A DNA stretch of 44,049 nt from Pseudomonas migulae NBRC 103157 (GTDB lineage Bacteria; Pseudomonadota; Gammaproteobacteria; Pseudomonadales; Pseudomonadaceae): positions 1-44,049 of the forward strand of contig NZ_BDAG01000049.1 in NCBI RefSeq assembly GCF_002091715.1, given 5' to 3'. Shown piece by piece: positions 43,636-44,049 of this stretch. Under the pieces are notes generated by a model that was not told where the DNA came from, made no database searches, and was given only the letters and a program-made list of their open reading frames with translations. Each line of letters opens with the position of its first letter. Positions within the stretch are counted from its first letter, which is position 1. The translations under genes and the position numbers were made by a program.

Positions 43636-43734
43636 ACGCTTATCCTTAAGCACAGAGGATGTGAAAGCGCGATGTCAAAACCGTCCTGGTTAGTGCACGC
43701 GGCATTGGCGAGCACCCTACCAACGGGGTTATGG

Positions 43735-43844
43735 GATAGATGTAGGAACGATCCCGAACTCCCGAAGGACGCTTCCCAACGAAGGATTGCCTTCAATGAA
43801 GACCTAATAAGCCCCGACTTCGAAAGAAGTGCGGGGCTTTTTTT
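43735..43844 (+). ncRNA. Possible small RNA ending in an intrinsic terminator
   Basis: A terminator at 43808-43844 points to the plus strand, but no plus-strand gene lies before it: vgrG reads away on the minus strand. The preceding 75 nt contain short stems (GAAG-GACG-CTTC and GAAGG-ATTG-CCTTC) and three AGGA motifs. A loose promoter match (TTGGCG, then TTATGG) lies near 43712-43735. No Rsm-type or other known sRNA was recognised. The terminator may instead be left over from a lost gene. Confidence 0.3.
43808..43844 (+). terminator. Intrinsic terminator, plus orientation
   Basis: AAGCCCCG-ACTTC-GAAA-GAAGT-GCGGGGCTT is followed by TTTTT, a near-perfect stem with a GAAA tetraloop. The opposite strand has only TTATTAGG, so it works mainly on the plus strand. 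Confidence 0.85.
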
Positions 43845-43893
43845 GCGCATGGAATTTCAGGTGAACCGAAGATGCTCGTCGCCTGTCAGGCCG

Positions 43894-43972
43894 TCATCGC
43901 TGGCAAGCCAGCTCCTACAAAGAATAGGAGCCACTCACCAAACCTCTGTAGGAGCTGGCTTGCCAGCGATGA
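43894..43972. repeat. REP pair in outward (reversed) arrangement
   Basis: TCATCGCTGGCAAGCCAGCT running to CTCCTACA is followed, after a 27-nt spacer, by TGTAGGAGCTGGCTTGCCAG running to CGATGA. The arms are reverse complements, so the unit folds, but the REP order is opposite to that of 3585-3674: the GTAGGAG ends face inward. It lies in the vgrG upstream spacer (43636-44049), which contains no gene. Confidence 0.8.
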
Positions 43973-44005
43973 GACCCTCACAGACACCACAAAGCCTGCA
44001 GGCAC

Positions 44006-44042
44006 AAAAAAGCCCCGACTCACCAGAGCCGGGGCTTTTTTT
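44006..44042. terminator. Bidirectional intrinsic terminator at window end
   Basis: AAAAAAGCCCCG, a 12-nt loop region and CGGGGCTTTTTTT form a short GC-rich stem with A and T runs on both sides. It probably serves a gene beyond the right edge on the minus strand or separates the two directions. Confidence 0.8.
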
Positions 44043-44049
44043 GATGCGA

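Overview
The window is a chromosomal segment of a fluorescent-type Pseudomonas. The evidence is the gene order pilMNOPQ-aroK-aroB-(AAA/SPOR protein)-gltB-gltD-hemE with ponA divergent to pilM, the high GC coding style, and Pseudomonas-style REP/REPIN repeats (GTAGGAGC/GTGGGAGC families) between genes. No rRNA, tRNA, IS element or CRISPR array was seen.

Layout. (1) 1-3572, plus strand: 3' end of a type II fatty-acid/polyketide cassette (ketosynthase, hotdog dehydratase, ketoreductase, ketosynthase), matching the end of an aryl polyene (APE) pigment cluster. It is followed by two REPINs that bracket a decayed DUF6124-type small gene. (2) 3983-6281: a LysR regulator divergent from an MFS exporter. 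(3) 6437-17867, minus strand: a compact locus that reads GbpA-like chitin-active LPMO, then a cytochrome b561-like membrane protein, then gspCDEFGHIJKLM, a complete core type II secretion system. The cytochrome gene overlaps gspC by 4 nt and most following junctions overlap or lie within 8 nt. The LPMO is separated from the cytochrome gene by a strong hairpin and has its own promoter-like leader. (4) 18159-33987, minus strand: core genes hemE, gltD, gltB, the AAA/SPOR protein, aroB, aroK and pilQPONM. (5) 34204-36642, plus strand: ponA (PBP1a), ending in a bidirectional terminator. (6) 36700-43635, minus strand: a small Pseudomonas-type gene with a long structured leader, then a type VI secretion cargo module transcribed as vgrG, DUF4123 adaptor, VasX-like pore-forming effector, DUF6708-like putative immunity protein, all with overlapping ends. 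(7) 43636-44049: intergenic, with two terminators, one REPIN of inverted arrangement and a possible plus-strand small RNA.

How they work together. The most unusual assembly is the LPMO-cytochrome-T2SS locus. An LPMO needs electrons and T2SS secretion, and here the likely substrate, a membrane haem protein and the secretion machine are encoded in line. A role for the cytochrome in LPMO redox supply or in the secretion complex is inference. No gspO/pilD prepilin peptidase is in the window, so the pseudopilins must depend on a peptidase encoded elsewhere, possibly shared with the type IV pilus whose pilMNOPQ genes lie about 15 kb away.
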